The notes: a model not told the origin generated them from the letters alone. A stretch of 64,000 nt of DNA from Acidovorax sp. NO-1 (GCF_000238595.1 NZ_AGTS01000046.1:16743-80742), one strand, 5' to 3'; counted from the stretch's first letter, positions 37,190 through 47,615 are shown. Made by a program: numbers and translations.

Positions 37190-37351
37190 CTACTCCGATG
37201 CGCCCGGTGTGCGTTCAGCCAGCACTGGCGATCTGCTGGCTTCTTCTTTCGCCTTCTTCCCCTGGTCGTAGTGCCACTTGATGGCGAAGAACATGCCGGT
37301 GCCGAACACGGCCGCCTTGAACACAATGAAGACTATCGGGACCCAATCCAT
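37190..37351 (-). CDS. Small membrane protein (53 aa)
   Basis: From ATG 37351 the product reads MDWVPIVFIVFKAAVFGTGM and continues FFAIKWHYDQGKKAKEEASR, ending ERTPGASE. One membrane segment (about 4-25) is followed by a basic then charged tail, a typical small single-pass protein. AGGA lies roughly 10 bases upstream. I recall short conserved hypotheticals of this form in related genomes but know no function. It sits alone between the esterase remnant and hipA. Confidence 0.6.
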   Translation of the reverse strand: MDWVPIVFIVFKAAVFGTGMFFAIKWHYDQGKKAKEEASRSPVLAERTPGASE

Positions 37352-37590
37352 CTTTGAGATTTTCCTGGCTGTTGGTTGGCACTATCGCGGGTGAAGTGCG
37401 CGGCCTCAAAACGCTGCGTCGGCAGCTTCATCGTGTTCAAGCCATCGTCGAATCTCACATCGACACATTGGGCAAATGATCTGAAAACTTGGCGCTATGC
37501 TATCGGGCCTGCCGTGCGGGCGTAAGCATCAGTTCTGCCTAAATTTTCCGTAGCAGATGGAGTTCGCTGTGCAGAGCGACTGCCTGCCGA
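37352..37590. other. Intergenic region upstream of small gene
   Basis: 239 bp without a convincing gene. On the plus strand a start-less reading frame ends at 37479 (GLKTLRRQLHRVQAIVESHI, then DTLGK and stop); it may be a gene remnant. I see nothing else. Confidence 0.4.
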
Positions 37591-38907
37591 TCAGCGCACC
37601 AAGGCGAGCATGTCCTTGATGACCACATGCCGAATGGCCCTCAGCAGGTGCGCTTCAGCGCCTCGCGTGGCCGCCGGGGCTTGCCCCATTTGCGGCGAGT
37701 TGTCGTGTTCGGCCTCCATGGCCTGGATGACGCTGTCAGCGGCCTGGGCGAGCTTGCCCGCCATGGTATTGATCTCCCGCTCAGCGGTTTTCTTGCCGAG
37801 CTTCAGGGCGACGCCTGTTTCGATCAGCCTGGGGCGGGTCACGCCGCTGAAGAAATGGGCCCCCACGATGGGCATGGCCAGCTTTTCGTCAGGCCACACA
37901 GCCTGCTCATTGGCCATGGATTTGGTGTGGTACACGGCAGTGCACAGCAGGTCGTAGAAGGGCGCAACGCGCGTGCCCTCGTCGTCGATCAAGAACGAGA
38001 TGTTTTTGAGGTGGCAGTCGGAGTTGCCAACGAGCGTGTTGAACATGATCCAGCGAAACACGTCCAGGCGCGCAGCGGCCCTGTTGCGGCACAGTTCAAT
38101 CAGCTGCAGCAGCTTGTCGAAGGTAGCGCTACGGTACTTGGCGTAAGCCATTTCGTTGAGGGACTGACAGCCATCAAGCGCGTGAACACGCTGTATCTCC
38201 CCGCCTGATGTCGTCTTACGGTCGAAGCGCTCAATGATGTAAACCGGCTCCGGGACATACAGGCGCGATACCTTCGGCACCTTGAGCCCCAAGGCACCTG
38301 CCAGGTGCATCGTAAAAAGCTCATTCACCACGGAATGGGGGAATCCATCGGCGGTGGAGTTGGGCTTGAGGATGTGGGTGGATGGGCTGCCTTTCAGGGG
38401 CTCCATCAGCTGGCCGGTGCCCGGGTCAAAAACCACCACCATCTTGTGCTGAGCCCCGGCCAGCGACATGCGCTTGGGGGCCTGGTGGGTGAGGGACGCC
38501 CTTGGCAAGTTGCGGATGCGTGCAGACAACGCCTCTCGGGTCAGCTCTACAGCCCCCTGGGGCGCATCGGGGGCTCCCGGCGGCTGCAGCACCAGGGCGC
38601 CTGCCGACTCCGACCCCAGCCGCTCCAGCAAGCCAAATGCGTCGGCTGCCTCAACACCCTCTTCTTTGCCGATGACCTCGCGCAGCCGTTCCTCGGGCAA
38701 CAGGTTGTCGAAAAACCATTGGACAGGCCGCACCGTGGCGCCGTCCAGCAAAACCTCGGGGCCGAGGGGCAGCGCCGGAGACAGCGCGAAGGGCTTGGGC
38801 TGCTGCAGCCAGCTTTCAGCGTATTGAAATCCCCACACGTTGTTCTGGTCAAACAGCGAGCCAATCAGCTGACCGTTGATCTGGACTTGCAACTGTCGCT
38901 GGCTCAT
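37591..38907 (-). CDS. hipA: HipA-family toxin kinase (module 1)
   Basis: A 438-residue Ser/Thr kinase of type II HipBA toxin-antitoxin systems. The N-terminal HipA_N region has GFQYAESWLQQ and RPVQWFFDNLLPEERLREVI. The kinase core has MSLAGAQHKMVVVF (activation/P-loop region), THILKPN (ATP lysine), YIIERFDR, the catalytic NSDCHLKNISF and metal-binding APFYDLLCT. All key residues appear intact. The ATG overlaps the hipB stop (ATGA). Its sequence is clearly different from the second HipA at 55.2 kb, so the two modules are not recent duplicates. Confidence 0.9.
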   Translation of the reverse strand: MSQRQLQVQINGQLIGSLFDQNNVWGFQYAESWLQQPKPFALSPALPLGPEVLLDGATVRPVQWFFDNLLPEERLREVIGKEEGVEAADAFGLLERLGSESAGALVLQPPGAPDAPQGAVELTREALSARIRNLPRASLTHQAPKRMSLAGAQHKMVVVFDPGTGQLMEPLKGSPSTHILKPNSTADGFPHSVVNELFTMHLAGALGLKVPKVSRLYVPEPVYIIERFDRKTTSGGEIQRVHALDGCQSLNEMAYAKYRSATFDKLLQLIELCRNRAAARLDVFRWIMFNTLVGNSDCHLKNISFLIDDEGTRVAPFYDLLCTAVYHTKSMANEQAVWPDEKLAMPIVGAHFFSGVTRPRLIETGVALKLGKKTAEREINTMAGKLAQAADSVIQAMEAEHDNSPQMGQAPAATRGAEAHLLRAIRHVVIKDMLALVR

Positions 38908-39263
38908 GGGTTGCCGTCCTCTTCTTCGCTCTTACGCTTGATTGCGGCACGCATCAGTTCCTGCGACTGCTGAGCCTGTTGTTCAAAGGCGGTCTTCTTG
39001 GCGGCGAGTCGTACGGCGTCGCTTTGCAATCTCTCAAAGGCTTCGTCCGGGATCTCCAGTTCCATGCGGATCCCCAGCTCGGCCAGCACCTGCAGCGCGC
39101 GGCCCATCTGCGCCGTCTCTTTGCCGTGCTCCAGGTCGCGCAAGTAAACGTGGCTGACACCCACGCTGCCCGCCACGTCGTCTTGGCGCACACCACCGGC
39201 CTTGCGCACAGCGCGCACCACCTGGCCAAAGGCCGCAACGCTTTGAATGGGGATTCTTTTCAT
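38904..39263 (-). CDS. hipB: HipB-like antitoxin, Xre-type HTH (module 1)
   Basis: A 119-residue DNA-binding antitoxin. From ATG 39263 it reads MKRIPIQSVAAFGQVVRAVR, with the helix-turn-helix in GGVRQDDVAGSVGVSHVYLR DLEHGKE. The C-terminal half is a charged helix (FERLQSDAVRLAAKKTAFEQ) that is longer than in E. coli HipB. It should neutralise HipA and repress the operon by binding the AATCGAA palindrome directly before its start. An upstream in-frame start would run through that operator and is unlikely. Confidence 0.85.
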   Translation of the reverse strand: MKRIPIQSVAAFGQVVRAVRKAGGVRQDDVAGSVGVSHVYLRDLEHGKETAQMGRALQVLAELGIRMELEIPDEAFERLQSDAVRLAAKKTAFEQQAQQSQELMRAAIKRKSEEEDGNP

Positions 39264-39264
39264 A

Positions 39265-39286
39265 AATCGAAGCTTTGATTTCGATT
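39265..39286. promoter_or_regulatory. Candidate HipB operator (module 1)
   Basis: AATCGAA - 8 bases - TTCGATT, ending 2 bp before the hipB start. A further AAATCGAAAC half-site lies near 39364. It fits autoregulation. Confidence 0.55.
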
Positions 39287-39381
39287 TTATGCCGCAGATG
39301 GAGTGAATACAAGAAAACGAAATGATCGTTGATATTTTTACCAAATTTCCAGTTACGACTCAAAAATCGAAACATAAGTTT

Positions 39382-39672
39382 CTATTGCCGCCGGGGCTTG
39401 ACATCTTCCGCTCGGGCGCAATTCACTACCCCAGGATCCGAATGTGCACACGCGGGCACAGGCTTATCCGCCTGGGCCACCCGGTCAGAAAGTTGTAGCG
39501 GTTGAGACTTGAAGCTCAATCCGTGAAACAGTGACAGTGAGAACTCCGTCTCCCGCCCCAGAAGCTGGGCCGTCGTCACCATGACGAATCCGATGAGCAA
39601 AGACACGAGGAACCCCTTCGACAAGGCCTTTGCGATGCGGAGCAGGGTACGGATGAATGGCTTGAAGTTCAT
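39382..39672 (-). CDS. Hypothetical single-pass membrane protein
   Basis: A 96-residue reading frame: a basic amphipathic start (MNFKPFIRTLLRIAKALSKG), one strong membrane helix (FLVSLLIGFVMVTTAQLL, about 21-38), then a soluble tail with three Cys near the end. The upstream ribosome-binding site is weak (AAGAGA). The local base composition is lower in G+C than the flanks, as for the rest of this hipBA segment. I do not recognise it. It may be real, but evidence is limited to the membrane-helix pattern. Confidence 0.45.
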   Translation of the reverse strand: MNFKPFIRTLLRIAKALSKGFLVSLLIGFVMVTTAQLLGRETEFSLSLFHGLSFKSQPLQLSDRVAQADKPVPACAHSDPGVVNCARAEDVKPRRQ

Positions 39673-40198
39673 GGCTGCAGTCTCTTGTCACGACTTGCGC
39701 AGAGCAAACCCTACTGGGGGGCTTTTTAGCTGCGAGGTCTGTCCCAGAGCATTGCGCCGAACGTCAAAAAGTCTTCGCCCTATACCGGTTTGGGATGAGT
39801 GGCGTGCTGGGAGCCGCCCATGGGTTTTGACAACATGCCCGAAGACGACTAGGTGTCACGATGCGCATCGCACTGGATGTTCGTGACCGAAGCAATGGTG
39901 CTGACAGTCCTCATTCGTTTACAGGCACCGCATGTCCGCGACCAGCCTCAAGCAGCCAAGCAGGTTCGTCGAATTGCGGTACACAACCCCCGCCATAACG
40001 AATGGACTCATGCAATCCTGTTCGATGGGCCTATGGTGCGCTGAGTACACAAAGTGCTCGCAGGAGCGATACCGGCAAATAGAAAGGCTTGCAAGGGTGA
40101 ATCCCCTGCAAGCCTTTGATTTTTCGATGCGTTTCTACCAGGCACTTAACAGCGCCATCACCCCAGCAGGCGACACACCCATGCGCGCCACCGGAGTG
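39673..40198. other. Gene-poor stretch between hipBA segment and pobA
   Basis: 526 bp without a supportable gene. Short frames on the plus strand have no family resemblance or ribosome-binding site. It contains the terminator at 40083-40117. The composition is less GC-rich than the flanks, consistent with transferred or decayed DNA. Confidence 0.5.
40083..40117. terminator. Terminator downstream of pobA
   Basis: AAAGGCTTGCA - 13 bases - TGCAAGCCTTT is a near-perfect stem, followed by GATTTTT on the plus strand and a T-rich run on the minus strand. It lies about 80 bp beyond the pobA stop. Confidence 0.8.
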
Positions 40199-42353
<2,155 letters not shown>

Positions 42354-42366
42354 GCCCCGTGACACG

Positions 42367-42390
42367 CTGCTGACACTGCGCTGTCAGCAG
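42367..42390. promoter_or_regulatory. 24-bp palindrome, candidate WYL-regulator operator (site 2)
   Basis: CTGCTGACA - 6 bases - TGTCAGCAG, 57 bp before the first VOC gene. Identical arms and spacing to the site at 15737-15760. Confidence 0.65.
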
Positions 42391-42446
42391 GCCGCCGCGA
42401 CCATCAAGGCTTCTTTTTTGACTTGGCACACATAAGGAGCCTTCGC

Positions 42447-42824
42447 ATGAAAAACGCCATCACCTGGTTTGAAATCCCCACCACCCAACTCGACCGCGCC
42501 CAGGCCTTTTACGAGGCCGTGCTGGGCCAACCCATGCGCCGCGAGAACATGGGGCCCAGCGAAGGTGCCGTGTTTCCCTACGACGGCGCTGCAGACGGCG
42601 TGGGCGGCGCGTTGATGATGGGCCCGACGGCACCGCAGGTATCGGGCAGCGGCACACTGGTGTACCTGGACGCATCGCCCTCACTCGACGCCGCACTGGA
42701 GCGTGTGGTGGCGCACGGAGGCCGTGTGGCCTTGCCCCGCCAGGCGCTGCCGCCGGGCATGGGGTTTTATGCGCACATCCACGATCTGGATGGCAACCGC
42801 GTGGGTCTGCACGCACTTTCTTGA
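42447..42824 (+). CDS. VOC (glyoxalase/bleomycin resistance) family protein
   Basis: A 125-residue VOC-fold protein: NAITWFEIPTTQLDRAQAFY, FYEAVLGQPM, VYLDASPSLDAALERVVAHG, then FYAHIHDLDGNRVGLHAL. AAGGAG lies about 8 bases before the start. VOC proteins include metal-dependent isomerases, dioxygenases and drug-binding proteins; activity cannot be assigned. It is placed 57 bp after a palindrome shared with the WYL/GyrI-like locus and is followed 14 bp later by a second VOC gene that is disrupted. Confidence 0.85.
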   Translation: MKNAITWFEIPTTQLDRAQAFYEAVLGQPMRRENMGPSEGAVFPYDGAADGVGGALMMGPTAPQVSGSGTLVYLDASPSLDAALERVVAHGGRVALPRQALPPGMGFYAHIHDLDGNRVGLHALS

Positions 42825-42838
42825 AGAAGGGACAAGGC

Positions 42839-43535
42839 ATGGAAACACAGGAACTGCACCGGGGCCGCCTGATTGACCACATACAGCTCGTGGTGCGCGA
42901 TCTGGCGGCCAGCCAGGCGTTTTACACAGCCGCGCTGGGGGCGCTGAAGGTGCCGATGGGTGGCGCCGACGAGGGCTATTTCTGGGCGGACGAGCTGTTT
43001 GTGTCGTCCGCCGACAGCCTTGCCGCGCAAGGCCAGCTGACGGGCCGCACGCACCTGGCCTTTCAGGCGCAGGACCGGGCGATGGTGGACGCCTTCTACC
43101 AGGCCGCGCTGGCCCACGGCGGCACTGATAACGGCGCGCCCGGCGAGCGAAGAGCCTGTTCAAAGTCTTTTTGGAGTCGCACAAGTACCTTGCCGGGATG
43201 GAATGCAAGGCGCGGTGCGCCGCCGATAGCCCGTGCTATCGGCAAGCGCCGCAACGCCACAGACCGCCCGGCAAGGCACTTGCCCGAAGGGTTGGAGTGA
43301 AATCGGGCGATTGGACGCCCCGGCTGCTTGCATGGGCACGAGCCCATACAGCGCACCCGAAGCATCCTCTCATCCCGATTGCACTCCAATGCGATCTCCA
43401 AAAAAACTTTGAACAGGCTCTTGCCACCCCGGCTACTACGCGGCGTTTGTGCTGGACCCGGATGGGAACAACATCGAGGCCGTGTACCACGGCGAGGCGC
43501 AGCGCAGCGCCCCGTCGGTGAAGATCACGTTCTGA
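42839..43535 (+). pseudogene. Second VOC family gene, interrupted by a MITE-like element
   Basis: The 5' part reads METQELHRGRLIDHIQLVVR, then DLAASQAFYTAALGALKVPM, up to ...DNGAPGER at 43150. The 3' part reads CHPGYYAAFVLDPDGNNIEA, then VYHGEAQRSAPSVKITF, ending with TGA at 43533-43535. Between them lie exactly 271 bp with terminal inverted repeats. Cutting out 43151-43421 restores one frame and a normal VOC protein of about 141 residues (VLDPDGNNIEAV is the family end motif). As it stands, translation runs into the element and stops at 43300, losing the last metal-ligand strand. Confidence 0.9.
43151..43421. mobile_element. MITE-like element, 271 bp, inside the VOC gene
   Basis: The ends are 26-bp inverted repeats with one mismatch (AGAGCCTGTTCAAAG outward from both ends, then TTTTTGGAG). 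Inside are a second inverted pair (CCTTGCCGGG at 43188 and CCCGGCAAGG at 43267) and a central perfect stem (GCCGATAGC-CCGT-GCTATCGGC, 43222-43243). It carries no transposase gene, so it must have been moved by one encoded elsewhere. I see no target-site duplication. Its parent IS family is unknown to me. Confidence 0.88.
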
Positions 43536-43574
43536 CGGGCCGGCAAGGCGGCCGCAACGCCGCCGCCAAGCGCC

Positions 43575-43691
43575 TCAGCACACCGCCATGAGGGAATCGA
43601 CCACCCTGCGTTGGGCTGCGCTCAGCGCGGCATAGCCCTCGCGCAGCAGGCGCAGCACGATCAAATGGATATCCGTTTCGCTCTGGGACAT
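43575..43691 (-). CDS. Small protein (38 aa) with strong ribosome-binding site
   Basis: From ATG 43691: MSQSETDIHLIVLRLLREGY, then AALSAAQRRVVDSLMAVC. AAGGAG lies 7 bases upstream, the best ribosome-binding site in this area, which is the main reason to call it. The sequence is a predicted helical peptide with a Cys at the end. I do not recognise it. It converges on the disrupted VOC gene. Confidence 0.5.
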   Translation of the reverse strand: MSQSETDIHLIVLRLLREGYAALSAAQRRVVDSLMAVC

Positions 43692-44041
43692 GGTGTTCTC
43701 CTTGCGGGATGGCTGGGGCCAGGCTTTGGCTGCAAGGCCGCAGCGCGCGGGCCTCGTCCCCCGTGGAAAAAGCCCCCTGCCACTGTGCCGACGTGGCGCG
43801 GGTGCAATGCGGTGATGTGCGGGGCAATGGTGGTGCTTTTTGGGGGCGCTGCTTTGGCGCGGTGTTCTGGTGCGTGCCGCCTCTGACCGCAGGTGCCTGT
43901 GCAGCGTGCTGAACACACACTGCACGCCGCAACTCCTGTTTTGATAGCTGCTAGCGCATACCCATCAAGCGCTAGACGCCAAAAACACCATAAATTCCTC
44001 AGGGCATCAGCCCCGCATGCACAGGCAAAGAGCGTTTCACG
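43692..44041. other. Intergenic region before livF end
   Basis: 350 bp with no supportable gene; frames on both strands look like composition artefacts. It contains repeat A copy 8 and, presumably, the promoter of the 38-residue gene. Confidence 0.5.
43937..43996 (-). repeat. Dispersed repeat A, copy 8 (inverted)
   Basis: TGATAGCTGCTAGCGCATAC, CATCAAGCGCTAGACGCC and AAAAACACCATAAATT. It lies 45 bp after the end of livF. Confidence 0.8.
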
Positions 44042-44797
44042 TCAGACGCTGAGGTAGGCCCTGCGTATCTCTTCATTGGCCGACAGCTCGACCATGCTGG
44101 CCTGGTAGCGGATCTGGCCCCGCTCCAGCACATAGGCGCGGTCGGACACCAGCTCGGCAAAGTGCATGTTCTGCTCAGAGAGCAGGATGCTCACGCCCTG
44201 CTCCTTGAGCTCCAGGATCATCTGCGCCATCTGCTCCACGATCACCGGGGCCACGCCTTCGGAGGGCTCGTCGAGCAGCACCAGAAACGGGTTACCCATG
44301 AGCGTGCGGGCCACGGTGAGCATCTGCTGCTCGCCGCCACTCATGCGGCCACCGGGGCGCTCCCGCATCTCGCCCAGGTTGGGGAAGAGCTTGAACAGGC
44401 GCTCGGGCGTCCACACCGGGGCGGCCGTGCCGTCGGGCCAGGTGCGGGCAGGCTGGCGGCCCACCTCCAGGTTCTCCATCACCGTGAGGTCGGTGAACAC
44501 GCGGCGGTCTTCGGGCACAAAGCCCAGGCCCAGGCGCGCGGCGTCGTGCGGGTCGGTTCTGGAAAGGTCTTTGCCCATGAACTGGATGCTGCCCTTGCGC
44601 TTGGACAGCAGGCCCATCAGCGTCTTGAGCGTGGTGGATTTGCCTGCGCCGTTGCGGCCCATCAGGGCCACGACCTCGCCGCGGCGCACGTCGAGATGAA
44701 CGTCAAACAGGATTTGCGCCGCGCCATACCAGGCCTGCAGCGCTTTGGCCTGCAGCAGCAAGGGTTGGGGTTCGTTGGTTGTCGTCGTCATGCTCAT
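44042..44797 (-). CDS. livF: Branched-chain amino acid type ABC transporter ATPase LivF
   Basis: A 251-residue ATPase. Walker A is GRNGAGKSTT near residue 48; FVPEDRRVFTDLTVMENLEV is typical of LivF; signature MSGGEQQML; Walker B FLVLLDEPSEGVAP; H-loop region replaced by the Gln of LLSEQNM, as is normal in LivF. It overlaps livG by four bases (ATGA). It is the last gene of the order binding protein - livHM - livG - livF. The substrate may be branched-chain amino acids, amides, urea or aromatic acids, since the family is broad. Confidence 0.93.
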   Translation of the reverse strand: MSMTTTTNEPQPLLLQAKALQAWYGAAQILFDVHLDVRRGEVVALMGRNGAGKSTTLKTLMGLLSKRKGSIQFMGKDLSRTDPHDAARLGLGFVPEDRRVFTDLTVMENLEVGRQPARTWPDGTAAPVWTPERLFKLFPNLGEMRERPGGRMSGGEQQMLTVARTLMGNPFLVLLDEPSEGVAPVIVEQMAQMILELKEQGVSILLSEQNMHFAELVSDRAYVLERGQIRYQASMVELSANEEIRRAYLSV

Positions 44798-45579
44798 GCG
44801 GCCTGTGGGGCAGCGGCTGCCGTTTTCTTCTCGAAGGTCTTGCCGGTGCCGAAGTACACCTCCTGCACCTTGGGGTGGTCACGCAGCTCCAGCGGCTTGC
44901 CCTCGGCAATCAGCCGCCCGCGCGCCAGCACGATCATGCGGTCGGCATAGGCAAACACCACGTCCATGCTGTGTTCGGTAAACAGCACGGCCATGTTGCG
45001 GTCGATCACCAGCTGCTTGGTCAGCGCCATGAGCTCGTGGCGCTCCTGGGGCGCCATGCCGGCGGTGGGCTCGTCCATGAGCAGCAGCTTAGGGCTGTTG
45101 GCCATGGCGATGGCCAGCTCCACGCGCTTCACATCGCCATAGGCCAGCACGCTGCAGGGGCGGTCGGCCTGCGACTTCATACCCACCTGGTCGAGCAGCG
45201 CCAGGGCTTCGTCGCGCTTGTGGTCTGCCGCCTTGCGCCACATCGCAAACAGGCGGTTGTCGTGGGAGATCAGCGCCATCTGCACGTTCTCCACCACCGT
45301 GAGCGATGCAAAGGTTTCGGCGATCTGAAATGTGCGGCCCACGCCCATGCGCCAGATGTCGCGCGGTTTGCGGCCCACCAGCTCCTGGCCATTGAGCTGG
45401 ATGGAGCCTGCATCGGCAGGCAGCTGGCCGTTGACCATGTTGAAGGTGGTGGACTTGCCCGCGCCGTTGGGGCCGATCAGCGCCAGCAGCTCGCCGGCAG
45501 CCAGCTCGAAGTGGATGCCATCCACCGCCTTGACGCCGCCAAAGGATTTGCCCAGGCCAGAGACTTTGAGCAGGCTCAT
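44794..45579 (-). CDS. livG: Branched-chain amino acid type ABC transporter ATPase LivG
   Basis: A 261-residue ATPase. Walker A GPNGAGKSTTF, LivG-type VGRTFQIAETFASLTVVENV, the signature here reads AYGDVKRVELAIAMANSP (LAYGDVK in place of the usual LSYGEQR), Walker B LLLMDEPTAGMAP, and switch histidine in LFTEHSMDVV. It overlaps livF and livHM by four bases each, so translation of the set is coupled. Confidence 0.93.
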   Translation of the reverse strand: MSLLKVSGLGKSFGGVKAVDGIHFELAAGELLALIGPNGAGKSTTFNMVNGQLPADAGSIQLNGQELVGRKPRDIWRMGVGRTFQIAETFASLTVVENVQMALISHDNRLFAMWRKAADHKRDEALALLDQVGMKSQADRPCSVLAYGDVKRVELAIAMANSPKLLLMDEPTAGMAPQERHELMALTKQLVIDRNMAVLFTEHSMDVVFAYADRMIVLARGRLIAEGKPLELRDHPKVQEVYFGTGKTFEKKTAAAAPQAA

Positions 45580-47483
45580 GCCTTGCCCTCCTTCATGTTG
45601 TTCGCTGCGCGCCGGTTGTCAAAGAGCTGCTGGATGCCGCCTGCAATGCCCTGCGGGAACAGCAGCACAAGGATCAGGATGATGGCGCCCAGCATGGCGC
45701 GCCAGTAGTCGGTGTTGCGTGCCACGGTGTCGTGCAGCCAGGTGAAGGTGACGGCGCCCACCACAGGGCCTGCCAGCGTCTGGATGCCGCCCAGCAGCAC
45801 CATGACGAGGCCATCGACCGAACGGCTCACGTGCAGTGTCTCGGGCGAGATGCTGCCTTTGGAGAACGCGAACAGCGCGCCACCCAGGCCCGCAAACAGC
45901 CCGGCAATCACGAAAGCCGTCCACTGCATGCGCTTGACGTCAATGCCGATCGCATCGGCGCGCAGCACCGAGTCCCGCCCTGCCCGCAGCGCATAACCAA
46001 ACGGCGAGAACAATACGCGGCGCAACAACAGCACACCGCCCACCACCAGGGCCAGCGTGAGGTAGTAGTAGTTGCGCTTGTCTGACAGCCAATCGGCGGG
46101 CCACACGCCCGTGAGGCCGTTGCTGCCGCCCGTAAAGCCGTCCCACTGGTAGCAGATGGCCCAGGTGATCTGGGCAAACGCCAGCGTCAGCATGGCCAGG
46201 TAGACGCCCGACAGGCGTACGCAGAACCAGCCATAGAGCAGCGCGCCCGCCGCCGCCGCCAGCGGCGCCAGCACCAGCGCCAGCTCCATGGGGATGTCGG
46301 CCGAGCGCACCAGCAGCGCTGCGGCATAGGCGCCCAGGCCAAAGTAGGCCGCATGGCCGAACGAATGCATGCCCGCCGGGCCCATGATGAAGTGCAGGCT
46401 GGCCGCAAACAGCGCGGCAATCAGCAGGTCGATCAACAGCACCGTGAGGTAGGGCGAGCCCGTCGTCAGCAACGGCAGCACCACCAGCACCGCTACCAAC
46501 GCCGCGCCACCCAGCTTGAACCAGCGCTCGGGCTGGCGCAGGGGAGCCTCGGGCAGGCCGGTGTTGCGGCTCACGCTCTGCGGCTTGCCCATGAGGCCCC
46601 AGGGGCGCCAGACCAGGACCACGGCCATCACCAGAAACTCCACCACCAGCGTGAGCTTGGAGAACGACACGCTGAACCCGAAGATGTCCACCACGCCCAG
46701 CCAGATGCAGATGGCCTTGATTTCGGCGATCAACAGGGCCGCGACATAGGCGCCCGGAATGGAGCCCATGCCGCCCACCACGACCACCACAAACGCGGCG
46801 CCGATGGTGTTGAGGTCCATCTCCAGCGTGGCGGGCTCGCGCGGCAGCTGCAACGCACCGCCCAGGCCCGCCAGCAGCGCGCCCAGCGCAAACACCGCCG
46901 TGAACAGCCAGGCCTGGTTCACGCCCAGCGCGCTGACCATCTCGCGGTCTTGCGTGGCGGCGCGCACCAGTGTGCCCCAGCGCGTGCGGGTGAGCAGCAG
47001 CCACAACAGGCCCAGCACCACCGGGCCCACCACGATGAGGAACAGGTCATACGAGGGAAACTGGCGGCCCAGGATGCTGACCGAGCCCGACAGCCCCGGT
47101 GCGCGCGGGCCCAGCAGTTCTTCCGGCCCCCAGAACCACAGCGCTGCGTCCTTGATGACCAGCACCAGCGCAAACGTGGCCAGCAGCTGGAACAGCTCGG
47201 GCGCCTTGTAGATGCGGCGCAGCAGCACCACCTCCACCACTGCCCCCAGCGCGCCCACGGCCACGGCCGAAAGCAGCAGCGCGGGCCAGAAGCCCAAGCC
47301 CGTGCCCAGTTGGGCCACCAGCGAATAGGCCACATAGATGCCCACCATGAAGAACGAGCCATGGGCAAAATTCACGATGCGCGTCACCCCGAAGATCAGC
47401 GACAACCCGGCCCCCACCAGGAACAGCGAGGAGGCCCCCGCCAGACCGTTGAGCAGCTGAACGACAAAACCCGAAAAACCCAT
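45576..47483 (-). CDS. livHM: Fused LivH-LivM permease of a branched-chain amino acid type ABC transporter
   Basis: A single 635-residue membrane protein joining the two permeases that are usually separate. The LivH half is residues about 1-290 (GLAGASSLFLVGAGLSLIFG, VTRIVNFAHGSFFMVGIYVA, GMGSIPGAYVAALLIAEIKA). A linker with QSVSRNTGLPEAPLRQPERW joins it to the LivM half, about 330-620 (GPAGMHSFGHAAYFGLGAYA, FTGGSNGLTGV, LRAGRDSVLRADAIGIDVKR). ATG 47483 has GGAG upstream. There is no sign of an internal stop or restart, so it is a true fusion. Confidence 0.92.
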   Translation of the reverse strand: MGFSGFVVQLLNGLAGASSLFLVGAGLSLIFGVTRIVNFAHGSFFMVGIYVAYSLVAQLGTGLGFWPALLLSAVAVGALGAVVEVVLLRRIYKAPELFQLLATFALVLVIKDAALWFWGPEELLGPRAPGLSGSVSILGRQFPSYDLFLIVVGPVVLGLLWLLLTRTRWGTLVRAATQDREMVSALGVNQAWLFTAVFALGALLAGLGGALQLPREPATLEMDLNTIGAAFVVVVVGGMGSIPGAYVAALLIAEIKAICIWLGVVDIFGFSVSFSKLTLVVEFLVMAVVLVWRPWGLMGKPQSVSRNTGLPEAPLRQPERWFKLGGAALVAVLVVLPLLTTGSPYLTVLLIDLLIAALFAASLHFIMGPAGMHSFGHAAYFGLGAYAAALLVRSADIPMELALVLAPLAAAAGALLYGWFCVRLSGVYLAMLTLAFAQITWAICYQWDGFTGGSNGLTGVWPADWLSDKRNYYYLTLALVVGGVLLLRRVLFSPFGYALRAGRDSVLRADAIGIDVKRMQWTAFVIAGLFAGLGGALFAFSKGSISPETLHVSRSVDGLVMVLLGGIQTLAGPVVGAVTFTWLHDTVARNTDYWRAMLGAIILILVLLFPQGIAGGIQQLFDNRRAANNMKEGKA

Positions 47484-47550
47484 CTCAGTCTCCGCGGCGC
47501 AACCTGCGCACCGCCCATAGCCCATGAAACCGGCGCGGCCACAGCGAGGG

Positions 47551-47612
47551 CTGCGTCCCCCTTCCCGCACGCAGCGCGAGAGAAGGGGGAAGACGCGAAG
47601 CGTCTCAGGCGG
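47551..47612 (-). repeat. Dispersed repeat B, copy 4 (inverted)
   Basis: GCGTCCCCCTTCCCGC, GAGAGAAGGGGGAAGACGCG and AAGCGTCTCAGGCGG match the other copies in reverse. It lies between the binding-protein stop and livHM; a hairpin here could reduce readthrough into the permease genes. Confidence 0.65.
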
Positions 47613-47615
47613 ATG

